The translations under genes were made by a program, and so were the position numbers. From the NCBI GenBank assembly GCA_008921705.1, contig VFFE01007103.1, forward strand, positions 160,387 to 224,386: a DNA stretch of 64,000 nt, in the 5' to 3' direction. Of this stretch, positions 25,504 to 38,900 are shown in pieces. The DNA comes from Burhinus oedicnemus. Lineage: Eukaryota; Chordata; Aves; Charadriiformes; Burhinidae. The notes below the pieces were generated by a model. It saw nothing but the letters and a program-made list of their open reading frames with translations. It did no database searches and was not told the DNA's origin. The stretch's first letter is position 1, and each line of letters opens with the position of its first letter.

Positions 25504-25634
25504 TTTCTTTCCCATTCATAATGATCCCATTGCTCCGGATTTTGCCAAACAAGAAACAAAAGGAACTGAATGGATTTTTTATCCAAACCATAAAAAATGC
25601 AATTGTCTTCAGAGACCAGCAAGAGGCAGCTGAG
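25504..25634 (+). CDS. TBXAS1: Thromboxane-A synthase, exon with the RILPNK segment
   Basis: This 131-bp exon completes a Leu codon with TT, then reads [40 protein letters not shown] and AAE, ending in phase 0 at GAG|GTAAGA. The human enzyme has SFPSIMVPLARILPNK and ELNGFF at the same place, and the exon length is the same. This stretch is diagnostic: CYP3A proteins differ strongly here, which is why the gene is called TBXAS1 and not a CYP3 paralogue. It spans the F-G loop and G helix, near the substrate channel and membrane. Confidence 0.95.
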
Positions 25635-28329
25635 GTAAGACCATTTTTGTGATAAATATATGGATAAGTGAATGTTTTGAGGGAAAAATGGAAGTGGCAT
25701 AAGCTTCAGTTGAAAAAAGGAACTCAGTCTGTTTGAACATTCAAAGCAATTTAGTGATGTTTTTATTCATTTTTAGCTTTAGGTACCATCAACCAGGCTT
25801 GGTGTTGATGCAGAATTGTTAACATATAACAAGAAAGGCTGCTTCTCTTAGTTTCTCTGTTCAAATAAGGATGCAGAAAATGTTGCATCTGGGATGACTT
25901 TCCAACCCAGTTTCTAGACCGAGAAAGAAGGATTCACCCTGTAGAATTTTTTCTCATCTCAAAGTCAGCTGTTTTGTCTATGCTACTTTTACTTAACAAC
26001 CAGAGAAAGAGGAGCCCCCACTGAGTGTTTCAACCCAGTCATTACCTAGGAGCTGAGGTAGGTTTTGTATAGTCCCGTGACAGTACCTATTGCTTTGGAA
26101 AATGAAAAGAACTTGAATGTCTGGTTAGGAGCAGACACTTGATACTGAGACGGCTAAAGAGAAAGGTAGTAAATTCTACCTGAAGTATGCAAAATAATGG
26201 GTATGCATTATTAGCAAATTGTTTGTTACCCGTGTATTTCTCGTCTGGACATAAGGCAATTCTGGGATTTTTGGTTTGTTTTAATCACTGTTGTTTTATG
26301 AAGTATCTGAAAGCACATGAATTTTTATTAAAGTCTCTCTATTTTTGATGTAAAAAGTATTTGGAACATAGGCATGTGCTTCAGTTCTGTGATACAAAAG
26401 TTCTTTAGGTCTACCTGTCCTTTTGGACCATTTTTTACTGCAGACTGCATATAACATTCCTAAAAATAAGTTAACCTCTTAATTATGGATGTGTAGTGAG
26501 AAATAAAGAATATCAATGAGAATTCCATTTTAAAGGTAACTGAAACAAGTTTTGCATAGCAATTGACATGAAACACGCTACAAAATACACATCAAGAAGC
26601 TGTTAATGTTGAAATATGAGAGATGTTTCTTACCGCTTTGAGATGGAGAGCAATTCTGATGGTGTAACAGCACAGGTGAGAATGAATCCTCCCAACCTTT
26701 TCTCACATCTTTGCCCCACAGGTGTCACCTTGCAGGAAAAAATGGATTTTAGTTTACTCTACATTACATCCAGGACACATTTAAATGTCAAATTGATATT
26801 CAAAGATATTGATGCTCTTTACTGTGTTGTGTGTTCTGCTCTCTTTCTTTGACTTCTTCTGCAGTGAAGTCTCACTTGTGTATTTGTTGTGCTTTATCAC
26901 CACATGTTTTTTGTCCTTCCTCCAGCCCACCTTTATGAGTCTTTGCCTCCACTAGTCTTTGTCTCTGTCCTTCTTCACATCCAGAAGATTGTAAGCACCA
27001 CTGACCGGCCACAAACAATTCATGATTCGTAAACATGGTTCCTGGCCCAGACTGAGTGCTGGAGGAGTATTTTCTAACAGGGATGGTCTATCTAAGCTGC
27101 TGCACAGATCCAGTGTGAGGTTTTAATGGCATACTGGTGTGGCTGTATGTATGGACAGTTTTGAATCAAAGATTTATGCTGAAGGAGTCTGCGTGAAAAG
27201 TCTATTCTGTGTATCACTTATAAAAGGATAAAAGGGACAATGAAACAGTCTAATGTGGATTAAAAGTAGTTAATGTATTAACTACTGTTGATAAAATGCA
27301 ATGTATTTCTGTGGCAGTAGCACTGAGGGCATCAGTCGTGGGCTAAATCCTTCACTACACTAGAGGTGGTCACTCCCTCAAACTGCAGACTCAGATAAAG
27401 GACAGCAGGTGGGTATGGTTAGGAGAAGACACAAAAGAAAGCAAGATGGTAGTGACAGGAGCAGGAGGCAGCATTCTCTGCGTATGCAGCCTGTTCGCAG
27501 CTTTCAGTGGTTGATGGAGCAGAGGTTTAAGGTTGTGTTGGAAGGGATGTTGTGAGATGCTCTAAGAGATAACACATGGCAGTAGCTGCCCAGTACCAGG
27601 GCAGTGTGGAGGAAAGTACAAGGTCCATGTTTGCCTTAACAGTGTATGCACAAGTGCATGACTGGCTGTGGTCCCGCCTGCTCCTGGACTTTTGCCTGGT
27701 TCGCAAAATCAGCATGTGAGAGCGCATTAAGTCCCCTTTGCAGTTCAGGATCATTAGCATGGCTTTCAAAAGCCACTGGAAAGTTTGGAGCTTCCTTTTT
27801 TTCGCCTGTCTCCTTACGCGCTCTTAGAATTTTGACTATTTTAGGTTGGTGACACACGGGTCTTGTTACAAGCATAGGCAACTTAATAATTTGCCAGGAA
27901 CATAAAAATGGTATGTGAAACAGATCAAAATGCAGCTGTGTCCGATTTAATGCAGAAATGTAATCTGTAAAGATTAGGTGTCCCAGATAGCCTTGTATTG
28001 AAGGAGAATTATGTCCCGTGTCCTAGGTCTCGAATGATGAAATGTACCCACTGAAGTCACTCAGAGTTTTGGCACTGAATTTTAATGAGGCCAAGATATA
28101 ACCAGTAGCTACTGGTTCTTTGTGCTAATAATGGGAGCTATAAACAAAGTCTTACGATCTCCCTGTGCTTCATTAGGCCAATGGCTGTTCCTTAGGTTGC
28201 CACATTCCTAGATGTTACGTTGTGTGCATCTTTTACTCCTCAGTGATTTTACCACCATTAAAAATATTTTGGTTTTTTTTTTTGTTTGGGGAAAAAAAAA
28301 AAGGCAAAAAAAAGCGTGCCTTTGGAGCA

Positions 28330-28680
28330 AACTGTGAAACAATAAAAAGCGCCACGAAAGTGATGCAGCTGAAGCTTGCCTTCCTCTCATCTGCCACTAA
28401 CGTGAACGAAGAATAAAGAAAGGCCAAAAAAACAATGTGACAAGCAAAGTCAGCCTGTTATCATCCCTGTTCTATCAGTAAATGAAACAATGGTTCTGAA
28501 TGCCTAAAGATAATCCCATGGGCAGATAGTAATTTTACAGCCAGGTTTAGATCTAATAATACGCTTGCAGCTTATATGAGATCTGTGATGTCACTTTCTC
28601 TCATCCCATCGGTTAGTGCTGCAGATGTCATTTTAATTACATATTATCTTTCTTTGGTCAGTCAAATAATTTCAGTCCTG
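28330..28680. promoter_or_regulatory. Candidate conserved non-coding block (weak)
   Basis: This stretch has high sequence complexity with clustered factor-like words: CAATAAAAAGCG, GTGACAAGCAAAGTCAGCC, GTTATCATCCC, GATAATCCC, GTGATGTCAC and CAGATGTCATTTTAATTAC. It lies just after an A-rich run and contains no recognised repeat. The call is inference from appearance only and needs alignment to other birds and reptiles. Confidence 0.2.
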
Positions 28681-31600
28681 GATATTCCACTCATTTGGCT
28701 TATGTACAAAAACATTTAGCGGTCGTAGTTTAGAAATTTTAATATATTACATTTATTCATGGATTCAAATTATTGTAAAATGCTTTTCCCACTATTTACA
28801 GAAGAGCAAATTCACCCTGCTCAGAAGAAACAGCACAAATTTAATGCACCACTTAACACCTACTTTGAAGACTCCAGCAGGATTTAAGTGTTCAAATACC
28901 TTATCCTGATTATCTGCCCAGGTTTAAATTTTTCCCTTAGGCAAAATGTTTCCAGAAACAGGGCAGATAGACTGTTTGTTTATTTCCGTAAATGATACTT
29001 TGATAGATTTTCATTTAATAATCTGATATGCAAATCATTATTCATGTAAGGGTTGTTTTTATGTCATGTTATAGCTCAGTTCTTAACCTACCAGTGTGTT
29101 TTAAATTATGATATCTAGATGCAGGAGTCTTTCATGGTGCTCAACCAAACTAAGGGTTGAAACTAAGCCCCCTCAGCAGATGAAAGGCCAGAATTTCATT
29201 TGTAATCCACAGTAATAACAACAATTGGAATGTAACAATTTAAGGACATTGCAAAACATTATTTTTGGAAAATCACAGCATATCTGTGGGAAAATCCAAT
29301 TTTCAAAATATGCACCCTTTAACAAGGAGAATTGGAGAGTTCATAGAGGCTGCAACACGTTCTCCTGACATCTCCTGATTTTTCCAGTCATGCGGTCTGC
29401 TGTATATGCATAATCCAAGGTCACTGATCCATGCCAGGCAGGTAGTGACCTGATGATGTTTGTGATGATGAGCAGCTGTTTCCTGGTGGTCTCAAGCCAA
29501 TTTGAAATGAGACGGTGACAAAGCACAGACAAGTATCACCAGACCTGTATTCATTGACATCTCGGTTGGCAGTTTAGTCAATCTGGCTGGAGATGTACAG
29601 ACTACCTGAATGCTTTTGGTGCAAGTGCAGAGCAGACAGAAGGAGCAACGGGAGAAGACTGTGAAGGCTGTGCTGCTATGAACCACCCTGCCCATGCGCC
29701 ATGTGGTGTAAAGCCACAAATAAGCTGTATGGTGCTGGCAGTCCTGGTGGTGATCTGCCCTCCCGTGAAGTGGTATGGCCCTGGGATGCTCTGTACTCTA
29801 CTGTGCCAGGTCTAGATCAAAAGAGGTTTTCCTCTGGTCAGCAACTGCCAATGAACAATTGCAGCCCCCTCCAGTTTTCCCCACTTCTCATCCTTATTCC
29901 TACCAATCCTTTTCCTGATCCCTGTTAAGTACAGTCACTGCCTCTGCTGCCCGCCGGCTGCTCGCACACCCAGGCAGGCACGAGTGATTCCTGATATGTG
30001 GGGATCCTTTGGTTTTCCAGCATCAGCCAAGGGAGCCTAAAAAGGTCAGGAAACTGAATTTTAAGGAGGTCTGAAACTCAGCTGCTTAAGTGCTTGCAAA
30101 GGGGTGAGAACTGCCCTTTCACTACTGGGTAGCAGTAGTAATGTACTATAAGGAAGTGGTATCTTTTAATATCTTTCTGGGAACTGATGGCCTGGTTACA
30201 ATTTTAATCTCTGCAACACTGATTCCCAGGGACAAACCTGCAATGAGCTCCCCTAAATGCTTTACCTAAGGGGAGCAGGGACATATGTGTGTGTACCTGC
30301 ATTCTGGAGGATAAGGGACAATCTGAAAACCTAATTACTGTGGCACTCTGTTCTTTTCTCTTCCTTCCCCAGCAGTTCCCTGGAGTTTTTCCTTTTCATG
30401 AACTAATGAACTATTTTATTCAAGAGCTGCTTGAAATGAGTTGAGCAGAGGTAATCCTTCTGAAAAAGTCTGATCCTCTCCTTGTCAAGGGAAAACTATA
30501 CAATTACTAAGAAAACTTAGTTAAAAATTTGCTAAATACTGTGTACATTCCAGGAGCTATGTGTGTGCTTGAACTGTGGAAATGCAGTACAGATGTTAAA
30601 AAGTAAATATTTTTCTAAGGAAACAGCAGATGGGAGGATTAGACACCTTCTAATAGTCTGCAGTTTTCCTGCCTTTGTAGAAAACGAAGCAAAACTTGTT
30701 TATATTTGAAAGAAGGTGGTGTCCATTTAAGGATACACACTGTACGGCAATATTAAATAATCAATTTTTATTGATTTATCAAGTCAGTAAAACAAAGGAT
30801 CAGCCTGGTCCTTTTGTTTTTCTAAGCCTGTAGGAGGGATTCTGCAGCAATTCTGTTCTGCTGGGCTGTTCTCACGGTTTGATTGTGTCATTATCCATTG
30901 CCTTTGTCAGGAAGAAATGTGAAGTGGGCTTTCCAGAAAGGTAAATGAGTGTCTTAAAGATCTAGAGGGAATTTGTGCCAAATATGGGGTTTGAACCCAA
31001 ATATTAAACCTTTCTGGCTGCTGTTTTAAGCAGCAGGTTAGCATTTGTCTAGTATATGTTAAAAATCTTCTGAAAATGAAATCTGGTGTCTGTGCTTGGG
31101 CAGCATACACTGATTCTAAGAGGAAAAAAAGGTGACATTATGTTAAGAGGCGTTTTAATTATCCACCTTCTTTAAAAAATCAAGCTATTACTGCTTGCTT
31201 TTAAAATTATGTTCCTTCCTTCCCACATTTGAAGGAAAGTCCTTTTTCTTCTTTTTTTATTTGCTTTTTCTTAAAGATGTAATGAATTCTATAACTTCCT
31301 CAGAATTTCTTAAGTGGGCATTTAAACAGAGCAAGGCCTCAAAATCTCTAATGGAGATGAACTTGAAATCCCCATTACTTTTGGTCACCAGTTGAAATGT
31401 CTTGATCCGTCTGTTGTTATCTTTCCAACGATGAATTGCAGGCCTACGGAATGCGATCTTTCGGTTTCAGGCCTGGGCTGAAGTGTCTGGCTGAGGTACT
31501 TTCATCATGAAATGCAGTTCTGCAGCCTTTCTGCTCAAAAGAGATCAAGGACGGAATAAGTAACGAGAGCAGTGACTTTCTCACCTCCCTGAGGCGTGTT

Positions 31601-32788
31601 GATGGAGAAGCAGGGAGAGTTTGGCATTACTGCTGCATCTGTCCCAGTTCTGCAGCCCAGCACACCAGCGCTTTACGAGCACCGCAGTCACAAGAAGATA
31701 GCAAATGTCGGCTTGGTTACTTGCTGCCAGCAAGCACATACCAGGTCTGCTTGCTATCACTCACCCTGTGCTCTTATCGCGCCGTTTTTACTGCCTCCTC
31801 GGTTACAGATCAGAGTGCTTTATGGATCCTAGACAAGGAACAGGCAGATGGTATCATGTAAATATTATCTGCCCCACTCCAGCAAACCCTGCAGCAACCG
31901 TAACAAAATAATCTTGGCATCTGGGACTCTTTCTCCAGTACCTGCATTTCTCCCCGCTCCCTTTTAGTCTTTTTCAACCACTACTGCCTATCTTCATTTT
32001 TTCTTCAGGGGGTGATAGGAGCGGTGTCCCTGTCTCGTATTTCACATGTCCCACCTCGGCTACAATCTGGGGTTCAAACTGCCGTCATGCACGTGAGCGA
32101 CCTCACTGACTTCTTGGAGCACCGCTCACATGCTTCAGTTTGCAAGAACATAGGCTTGTACCAAAGGACAGAAATGAACTCAAAGGACCAGGGTGGTCAT
32201 ACTGATCAAGCTGGTGATGTTTTCGGGTATCCACAGTTGCCAAGAATGATCTTGCAGACAGTACTGGCAAAATGTGAGTATCTGTGCAGGAAAAGCTAAC
32301 CTCACTTTCTAAGAGGTATGTGGTGGAGCTCCTTCAGAGGGCTGGTGTTTTTGCCCCTTTCTGGGCAGAACAGGGGAGGTTCAGACAGTCCTTAAAGCAG
32401 CATTAATCCACAGGAAGTCATTAGGCCAACAGGATGCCTTCAGAGTTACAGGGAGGAAACACTTAAATGCTTCTGTCAATAAGATTTGCATGTATTTTCC
32501 TCCTGTTTTCACCAGCCGGTGCAGGAAGTGAAGATGGACATTTGGCTTTGCTGATCTACAGCGTATGAGAAACATCTTTTAATTGAGAAGGGTGGGATTT
32601 TTAGTGTTGAAAAAAGGCTTTTTCACCCAGAGTGAAAATAAATAAACCCACATGCTCCGTTGCTGGTAATGTCAAGGGTTTTAGTGACTTTTTAAAATTG
32701 TGTTTATATGGTAGAATCAGTCACTTAAAATATTGTTTATCGAAAATCCAGGCCAAAAGATAGCTTAAGGACTTTTTGAAATGCTTGC

Positions 32789-32806
32789 TTTTTTTTTTTT
32801 TTTTTT
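32789..32806. repeat. Poly-T tract (T18)
   Basis: This is a run of about 18 T followed by CCCCAG. It resembles a polypyrimidine tract plus acceptor, but the sequence after it does not encode a TBXAS1 segment, and the flanking exons already join without it. Confidence 0.85.
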
Positions 32807-33140
32807 CCCCAGCTCTGTTTACACCTCCTTCTAGGTGCTGGTTGTTGTGGTTATACCCTGTTTTTGCTGGTTTTGATACTGAAGGGGGGAGAGTGGTGAC
32901 AGCTCTATCTTATGCGTCCATAAAAATAAGAAGAGCAAGAGCTCATTGTGGTTTGAAGGTGGGATCCAGCAAACACTAGTCTGTGTCACAGAGCTTTGTG
33001 GTGGCTTGACCATCACAGGTGAAAAATGAAGGAAAAGGAAGCCAAAAAGAAGGTGTGTTTTCCTTATAAGGGCCTGGGGTCTCTTCCTTCTCCTCTGCAA
33101 ACTAGACCTGGCCCACGCTATCATGAATTTTTTTTGCTTT

Positions 33141-33760
33141 ACCCTCCCTTATGATGGCAAGGGGACCCTGTGCTTGTTATCCAGAGAGAAGTTCAAACAT
33201 TGAAAATCCTGTTTATGCCTGTGGTAATTCCCTGTAGGCAATAACGTCAGTGCTGGCCACTTGTCCCAGCCTGATCCTGTGCTAGTAATGAGTATTCGCA
33301 GCATGCATTTCAATGTCTGATTAAATCTTTCTGAAAGGCCATCTGTTTGAGGAGGATGTGGCATAGGCTTTAATACTTTTTATACCTAGTACTCAATACT
33401 GTTGTTTCATGACCTTAGACATAAAGTTTGTCCCCTGGTTAGTTAGCATCTCTCCTGATACTCCAATCAGAGAAAATAATTGGATCAAGGCTGTTGCAAC
33501 CTGTTGGGTCACTGTGTGTCTTTGGGGAAATGTTCCTGGGTATTGGGTCACAGAAGTTACACGGATCCAATGAGACTTTGCGGTGTCCAGGGCTGAGAAA
33601 AGAGTATCTGTTTCCTGGGAAGGGAGTAAAGCATCTCCAGCTGCCTTTCTTTTATAGCACTCAGGGCAGAATCTGATGTAGTCCTATATCTGTTGATACA
33701 TGCCAAATCAGTAAGTAATCTGGCCTTTCTGTTGCATGTTCTCATCTGTGCAAAATACCC
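33141..33760 (-). mobile_element. Fossil Ty3/Gypsy-type LTR retrotransposon, integrase region
   Basis: Read on the minus strand in order: CPEC at 33668-33657 (second half of the HHCC zinc motif), an ALIQLFS segment, LTNQGTNF at 33446-33423, an in-frame stop shortly after, then a frameshift near 33364 into HPPQTDGLSERFNQTLK, a second shift near 33230, and FELLSG with GPLAIIREG ending at 33141. These are hallmark integrase-core and C-terminal motifs of vertebrate Ty3/Gypsy elements. The spacing from the Asn of LTNQG to the Glu of SERFN is 35 residues, as in DD35E enzymes, but the second catalytic Asp is Asn. Stops and shifts make it non-coding. No LTRs, protease, RT or gag were recognised around it. 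Confidence 0.82.
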
Positions 33761-35599
33761 AGCCTAAGCAGTGTTACATCTGTCTTTCGGGGTCATTTTC
33801 CTATAGGCTTGGAAGCACCATTTCTCTTTGTGATTCCCTCAGCATAAAGTAAATCTTCTCCAGTGTGTCTTTTCCTTCTTCCTGTCACTTGCTTTTCTTC
33901 ATGGTACAGTCTCGGTATTCATCCCTTTGGCTGAAAGAAAAAAACATCACCCTGAAGTTGTGCAAATTCCCTTTCTTTTGTAACTTCTCTGTCTTACAGT
34001 TCCTCATCTCTTCTGCACGTTACCCTTCCAGTCTATCCCTCCCAAGTTTCTCAGAAGATCCTACTTTAGGTCACTGAAAGCCCTTCCTTTTTCCTGCTTA
34101 ATCTGTAGTCTGGTCTTCATCCAAGGTGCAGGGTTTTCAAATCAGCAAACAAAGGGAATCTTGCCATAAAATGAAATCATTTGGAGATTAATTTTCTGCA
34201 TAACAGGGTGGTGGCCTTTAATGCCAAGGTGGGATATAAGATCTAACCTTCATTTACATAGGTGATTTTTTTTTCACTTACTCTTGATCTAAATCTGCAA
34301 GGGATCTGTTGACTAAGACTGTGAGTTTTATGTATTTATTTTACCTTGCCATTCAGAGCAATAGCATGTTTGGGTATTTTCCCTTTACAAACAGACTTTC
34401 TTCTGACATACGTAACTAGAGCATAGCATCTAAATTCTTAATTTAGAAAAAAATCACAGATTTACTGACCTAATTGCAATAGCAGAGCTTTCCGTTTCTC
34501 TATCAGTTTTAACATTTTCTGTTTTGTCTCGTCTTTCATATTTCATCTTTTTTTTTTTCTTTTATTTGTTATTGGTTCACCATCCTTCCTTGCTTAGTCA
34601 CTCCCAGAACTAGGAGGGGAGTTGCAGCACTTGTGGTATTAGTGGATGATCTTTGAATTTGTCTCTGTTAGTCTCTCTGTGTCTCCATTTGGCTACAGTG
34701 GCCTCTCTCAGCCCCATGCACTGCCTTCTTTTTGCGATACAGTATGACCTTTTCTGAAGCAGTTATGAAAGAGCCGTTCCATGATATTTCATTCTGATTC
34801 AACCATCTTGTCCATCTGTTGGCATGTTTTGATCTCTGGAGGTTTTTCCCTTGATCTGTCTCAACTGTTGGTATCTACTTTGTGCTCCTTTGATATTTCT
34901 CCCTTTTCTCTTGTGTCTACTTACCTTAGCAGATCCATACTCCTACTTATAAGAGACACTGACAGCCTGTCTTGCCAACAGGAGAACCATTTATGCGGCC
35001 AGCATTTGGATGCCAAGTGCATGAAGTTGATTTTGTTTTGAACCCAGTGGCAAGTCAGTCTGGCCATCTCGGTGCGCAAAGGTAACCAACTGTGTTTGCC
35101 ACGGCAATTCTCTTCTTGCCACCATGCCCAGACTGCCCCAGGAGTTGCCTCTCCCCCCACAACCTGCTGGAGCCGGCAGAGCCGGAGGCCTTCGCTAGAC
35201 CCCATCCGCTCATGACCGTATCTGGATTTTGAGAATAATTTAACATTAGAGTTACTTATTATGGAAAACGACAGATTGTCTGTCACTGGAAACCTTGAGG
35301 AGAGGCTTTCTAAAACGTGCCCTCGATGTCAGCTGGCTGCGAGGCAGGAATCCCTGCGTGGCGTTCCTCCGTCTGCCTTTTGCTAAAGAGCAGCCTGGAC
35401 GATTGTCGCGATTCCTCTCCCTCCCTGAAAATCCGTCTAGGAAATCCTGCATCTGCGGCAGTCAGTGGCAACCTTCTTAGCCTGTGACTGTGCAGGGCTT
35501 TCTCCACTTTCTTCACAGCGACTATCCTTCATTTTTCCCTCCCGCTGGGATAAGCAAGCTATATCTGAGAGACACAGAGACCAGAGGGGAGCTGAGCAC

Positions 35600-35900
35600 C
35601 TCCTTTCTCTCTTCAACAGAAATGTACACTTTTTAATAATGTAATCTCAATTAAAAACATACCAATTAAAATGGGCTTTTTAGTAGGTCTCCGGGGAGAG
35701 GGAGCCATAATTCACATTAAAATGTAAAGCTTCAGAAGCAGGGAGAGCTAGGTGCATTGCAAGTGCCCAAATATTCAGTGATTTTAATTACAATGGAAAC
35801 TTGATAAATTGCTTTGTGCCACAATCCATTATTAACAGCTTAATGAATATCACTGCTTCCTGTGTTAACCTGCTCCACAGTGAAAATTGTTGTCAGTATT
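35600..35900. promoter_or_regulatory. Candidate ATTA-rich conserved block (weak)
   Basis: There are many homeodomain-core ATTA/TAAT words in 300 bp: TTAATAATG, CAATTAAAAAC, CCAATTAAAATGGG, CATAATTCACATTAAAATG, TTTTAATTACAATGG and CATTATTAACAGCTTAATG. These sit among non-repetitive, complex sequence. This density could be base composition alone. There is no ORF and no recognised repeat. Confidence 0.25.
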
Positions 35901-38900
35901 TCAGTTGTGAACTCTTAACTTTTAGCATGTTTGTAACTTAGCCACTTAAAAAGGGGAGGAGGGTGCAAGTCTTCAGGCTTGGCTTTGGGTCTGGGTAAGT
36001 TCTGCTGGCTGCACCCTCCCGAGAGAGAGACGGGAGGAAAGATGCAGCTTTTGTGTTTCACCAGTATTGGCACTGGCCAGGGGTTATGTCTGCCTCTTGC
36101 ACAGTTTAAGAGCAATGTCCCAGCTGCTCCTTGGGCACGCGAAGGGCCCTTGTGCCAGCTGAGGGGTCACCGGAGCACTGGGCTACCTTTACATGTGCTT
36201 TCTCCACACAATACCCATTCGGCTGGAGGGCTGTTCAGGGCATCTGCTCAGGAGTAAAAGGAAGCAATAGTGTAACAGCCCATGATCGAATATGCTGATG
36301 AGCTTATTTTGGAGCGAGCAAAGTGCAAGTTGGTTCAAATTTTCCAAGTTTCAGCTAGTAAAAAGCTGATTTGAGGTATGGGATCAAGCAAGTGCTTTTG
36401 GAGCACTGAAATATAAACAGTGATTGTGCTTAGCTTTGAACAGGGACAAAACATTTATATTTTTCTTTACAGTTATTATGACTGTAATTGTGCTAATGTT
36501 AAGATCCTATATATTTGTATGTATATTTATAGTAAACTGGTACCTTTCCCCCCTTTTCAAAGCCACTTAATATTTCCAGGATAAAGGTTATTATTAGGAA
36601 TGTTATTATTTGAGATGCTAACAGCAGGTACGGTGGGCTTATAGTTGTGCCCCATTGAAGTGTTAAGCCGTAGGGATTTAAATAGCCATGGTCTGGCTTC
36701 TGTGAGATTTATTATTTATTGTGGGTGTTCTGTTTTCACTTTTCACTTGATTGTGTGGTCTGACCAGGGGGTCACAATCCCCAAAGTGGGGTTACTGCCA
36801 GGTGTTTGACAAGATCTTGACAAGATCTGAGTGACATGCAAGGTAGGTCTCAGGACATAAATGACTGGGAACTGCTCTTCTGATTCAGAGAAGTCACAAG
36901 CGCACATATTTGGGATAAACATGATTTGTCTGAATGTAATTAATGTCTAGGGTTTTGCTATTATTATTCTGATTATGTTTTTCTGCAAAACAACAAAAGC
37001 GTATTCACTTTCCCATCTCAGAAATGGCAGCATTACTCATAATGATGTTAACTTGCACCCTGCCAATTACACAGAGCTCTCCTGGTTCATTATATCAATA
37101 ATTACACATAGGATTTTTTGTGTGTGTGTGTGAAAAATCTTTCATTGACAGAGGAGTAATGATGCCTGTAAGTTGCTTAAGTATTGCTCAGTCAGGGATA
37201 TGTAAGATGTGGGAGATGTCCTCATATTTTCGGGGAGAAAGACAGCTGGTATTCTGGCATGCTGTTAATATTCATGTGTTTCTGAAGTTGGTTTTTTTTT
37301 TTTTTAGTTTGACTTTAGAAAGCATTTCAGACCACAGGGCTGCCTGACTGTCATTTTTCATGCATCCCTGTACTGGCAGAGGACAAAGTGGCATGAAATA
37401 TATAAAATGCCATTTAATTTTTCTTTTGTTCTGTCATTCACGCACACATGCTTCTTCTGTGTGTTTGTCAGTGTGCACAAAATGCCTATATTTGCAAGAT
37501 AATGGCTGTGTAAATATTAGAAAGTCGTACTGAAACTCTGTGAAGGAAAGGAGAGCAGTGGGAGAATCCTTCCTGCTACTGAGGAGCCATCTATTGGATA
37601 AAACCCATAACTGAACTGAGCATCCATGAAACTGCAGAGGATAACACAATTTGTTATTGGTCACCGGGTAGCTGAAAATAATCCTTTCCTTCCCAATACT
37701 GCTTTCAGCCACTGTATTAGAAACCTGTACCCCTGCGTGCACACAAGTGGAGAGTCAGATGTAGAGGTGATTTATGTGCTACAGGTAAAAGCCAGTTTAA
37801 TATAGCTGAAGATCCAGGATAAATCCTAGGTAGGGTGCAGGTGTGATCATGAATGGATAAGCCAGCAGTAGGATAGCCTGCCAGCAGTGGAAAGCAGTTG
37901 CTCAGAGAAGTAATAGAAAAGACAAGTGTTTTTTCCACATTGTTAATAAAAACCATAAATAACATTAACGGTACTTTTTTGTAACAGTACATATCATTTA
38001 TATCAGCGTCACAGCCATAATTAGTTTAGTTTAAAAAAAAAAAGGTATTTTTTTAGTTACCCAGAATTTCTTAAGGCCATCACAAAACCAAATAATGAGG
38101 TATTCCTTCCCTCAAAACGTATGCAATCTATATGTAATGTGATGCAGAAAGAGAGGATCTTGAACAAAGCATGGGGAGAGATGAGGGAGGACAGGATGTG
38201 AACAGTAAACTCCCAGGATGGCCCCAGAACATCCTGATGGCTCTTCAGGGTGAGTGGTGGGGCTTTGTAGGCATGTTAAAGCGAGCGTACGGGGCAGGAA
38301 GAACAAAGGATAAAAAAGCAATAATGAGATTCCTGTGCATTTTCTTGAATTTCAGGCAACTGCTAAAACCAGAGCTGATTATTAATCAGGAATTAAATTT
38401 AAGCAAACACAATTATAATCTGTGGCAAATAGAAAAGGACCAGAGGGCTGTCTGCAACAGCAGCCTTTAGTCAGCAATTTGAGTCAGCAGAGGGTCAAGC
38501 TTCTGGGTGTCAGACACTTCGCCTAAAACACTCCCTTCCTGCATCCTCCCTTCCTCCTTCAAATAGCGGAGGGGAGGAGTGTCGGATGGTTTACTGGGCG
38601 GCCAGATAAGCTTCGGGAGAGGGTGCGTGCATACAGTGTGCAGCAGGGTGGTCAGCTCGCTGCTGGTTTGCGAGTCAGTGCCTGTTCCCCACACTGGTGT
38701 GCGTGGGGGGGCCCGGCCCAAGTTATTCTTCTTCCCCAGCGCCCGGTTATTTCTTCCCTTGCTGTATTTGCCCACTGTGTATTCTGGTAGCCTCACTCCT
38801 CCACCTCCAAGCGGCAAGAGCTGTGCGGGGCAGGAGAAGCTCAGCTACCGCATGCACAAATTCAATATTTATTGTTTATACTGTGATAATGCCAGGAGTG

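Noticed and set aside
32789..32840. Poly-T followed by CCCCAG resembling an intron end before a hidden exon
   Set aside because: The following frame has no P450 similarity and the neighbouring exons already join in phase 0 with no missing residues.
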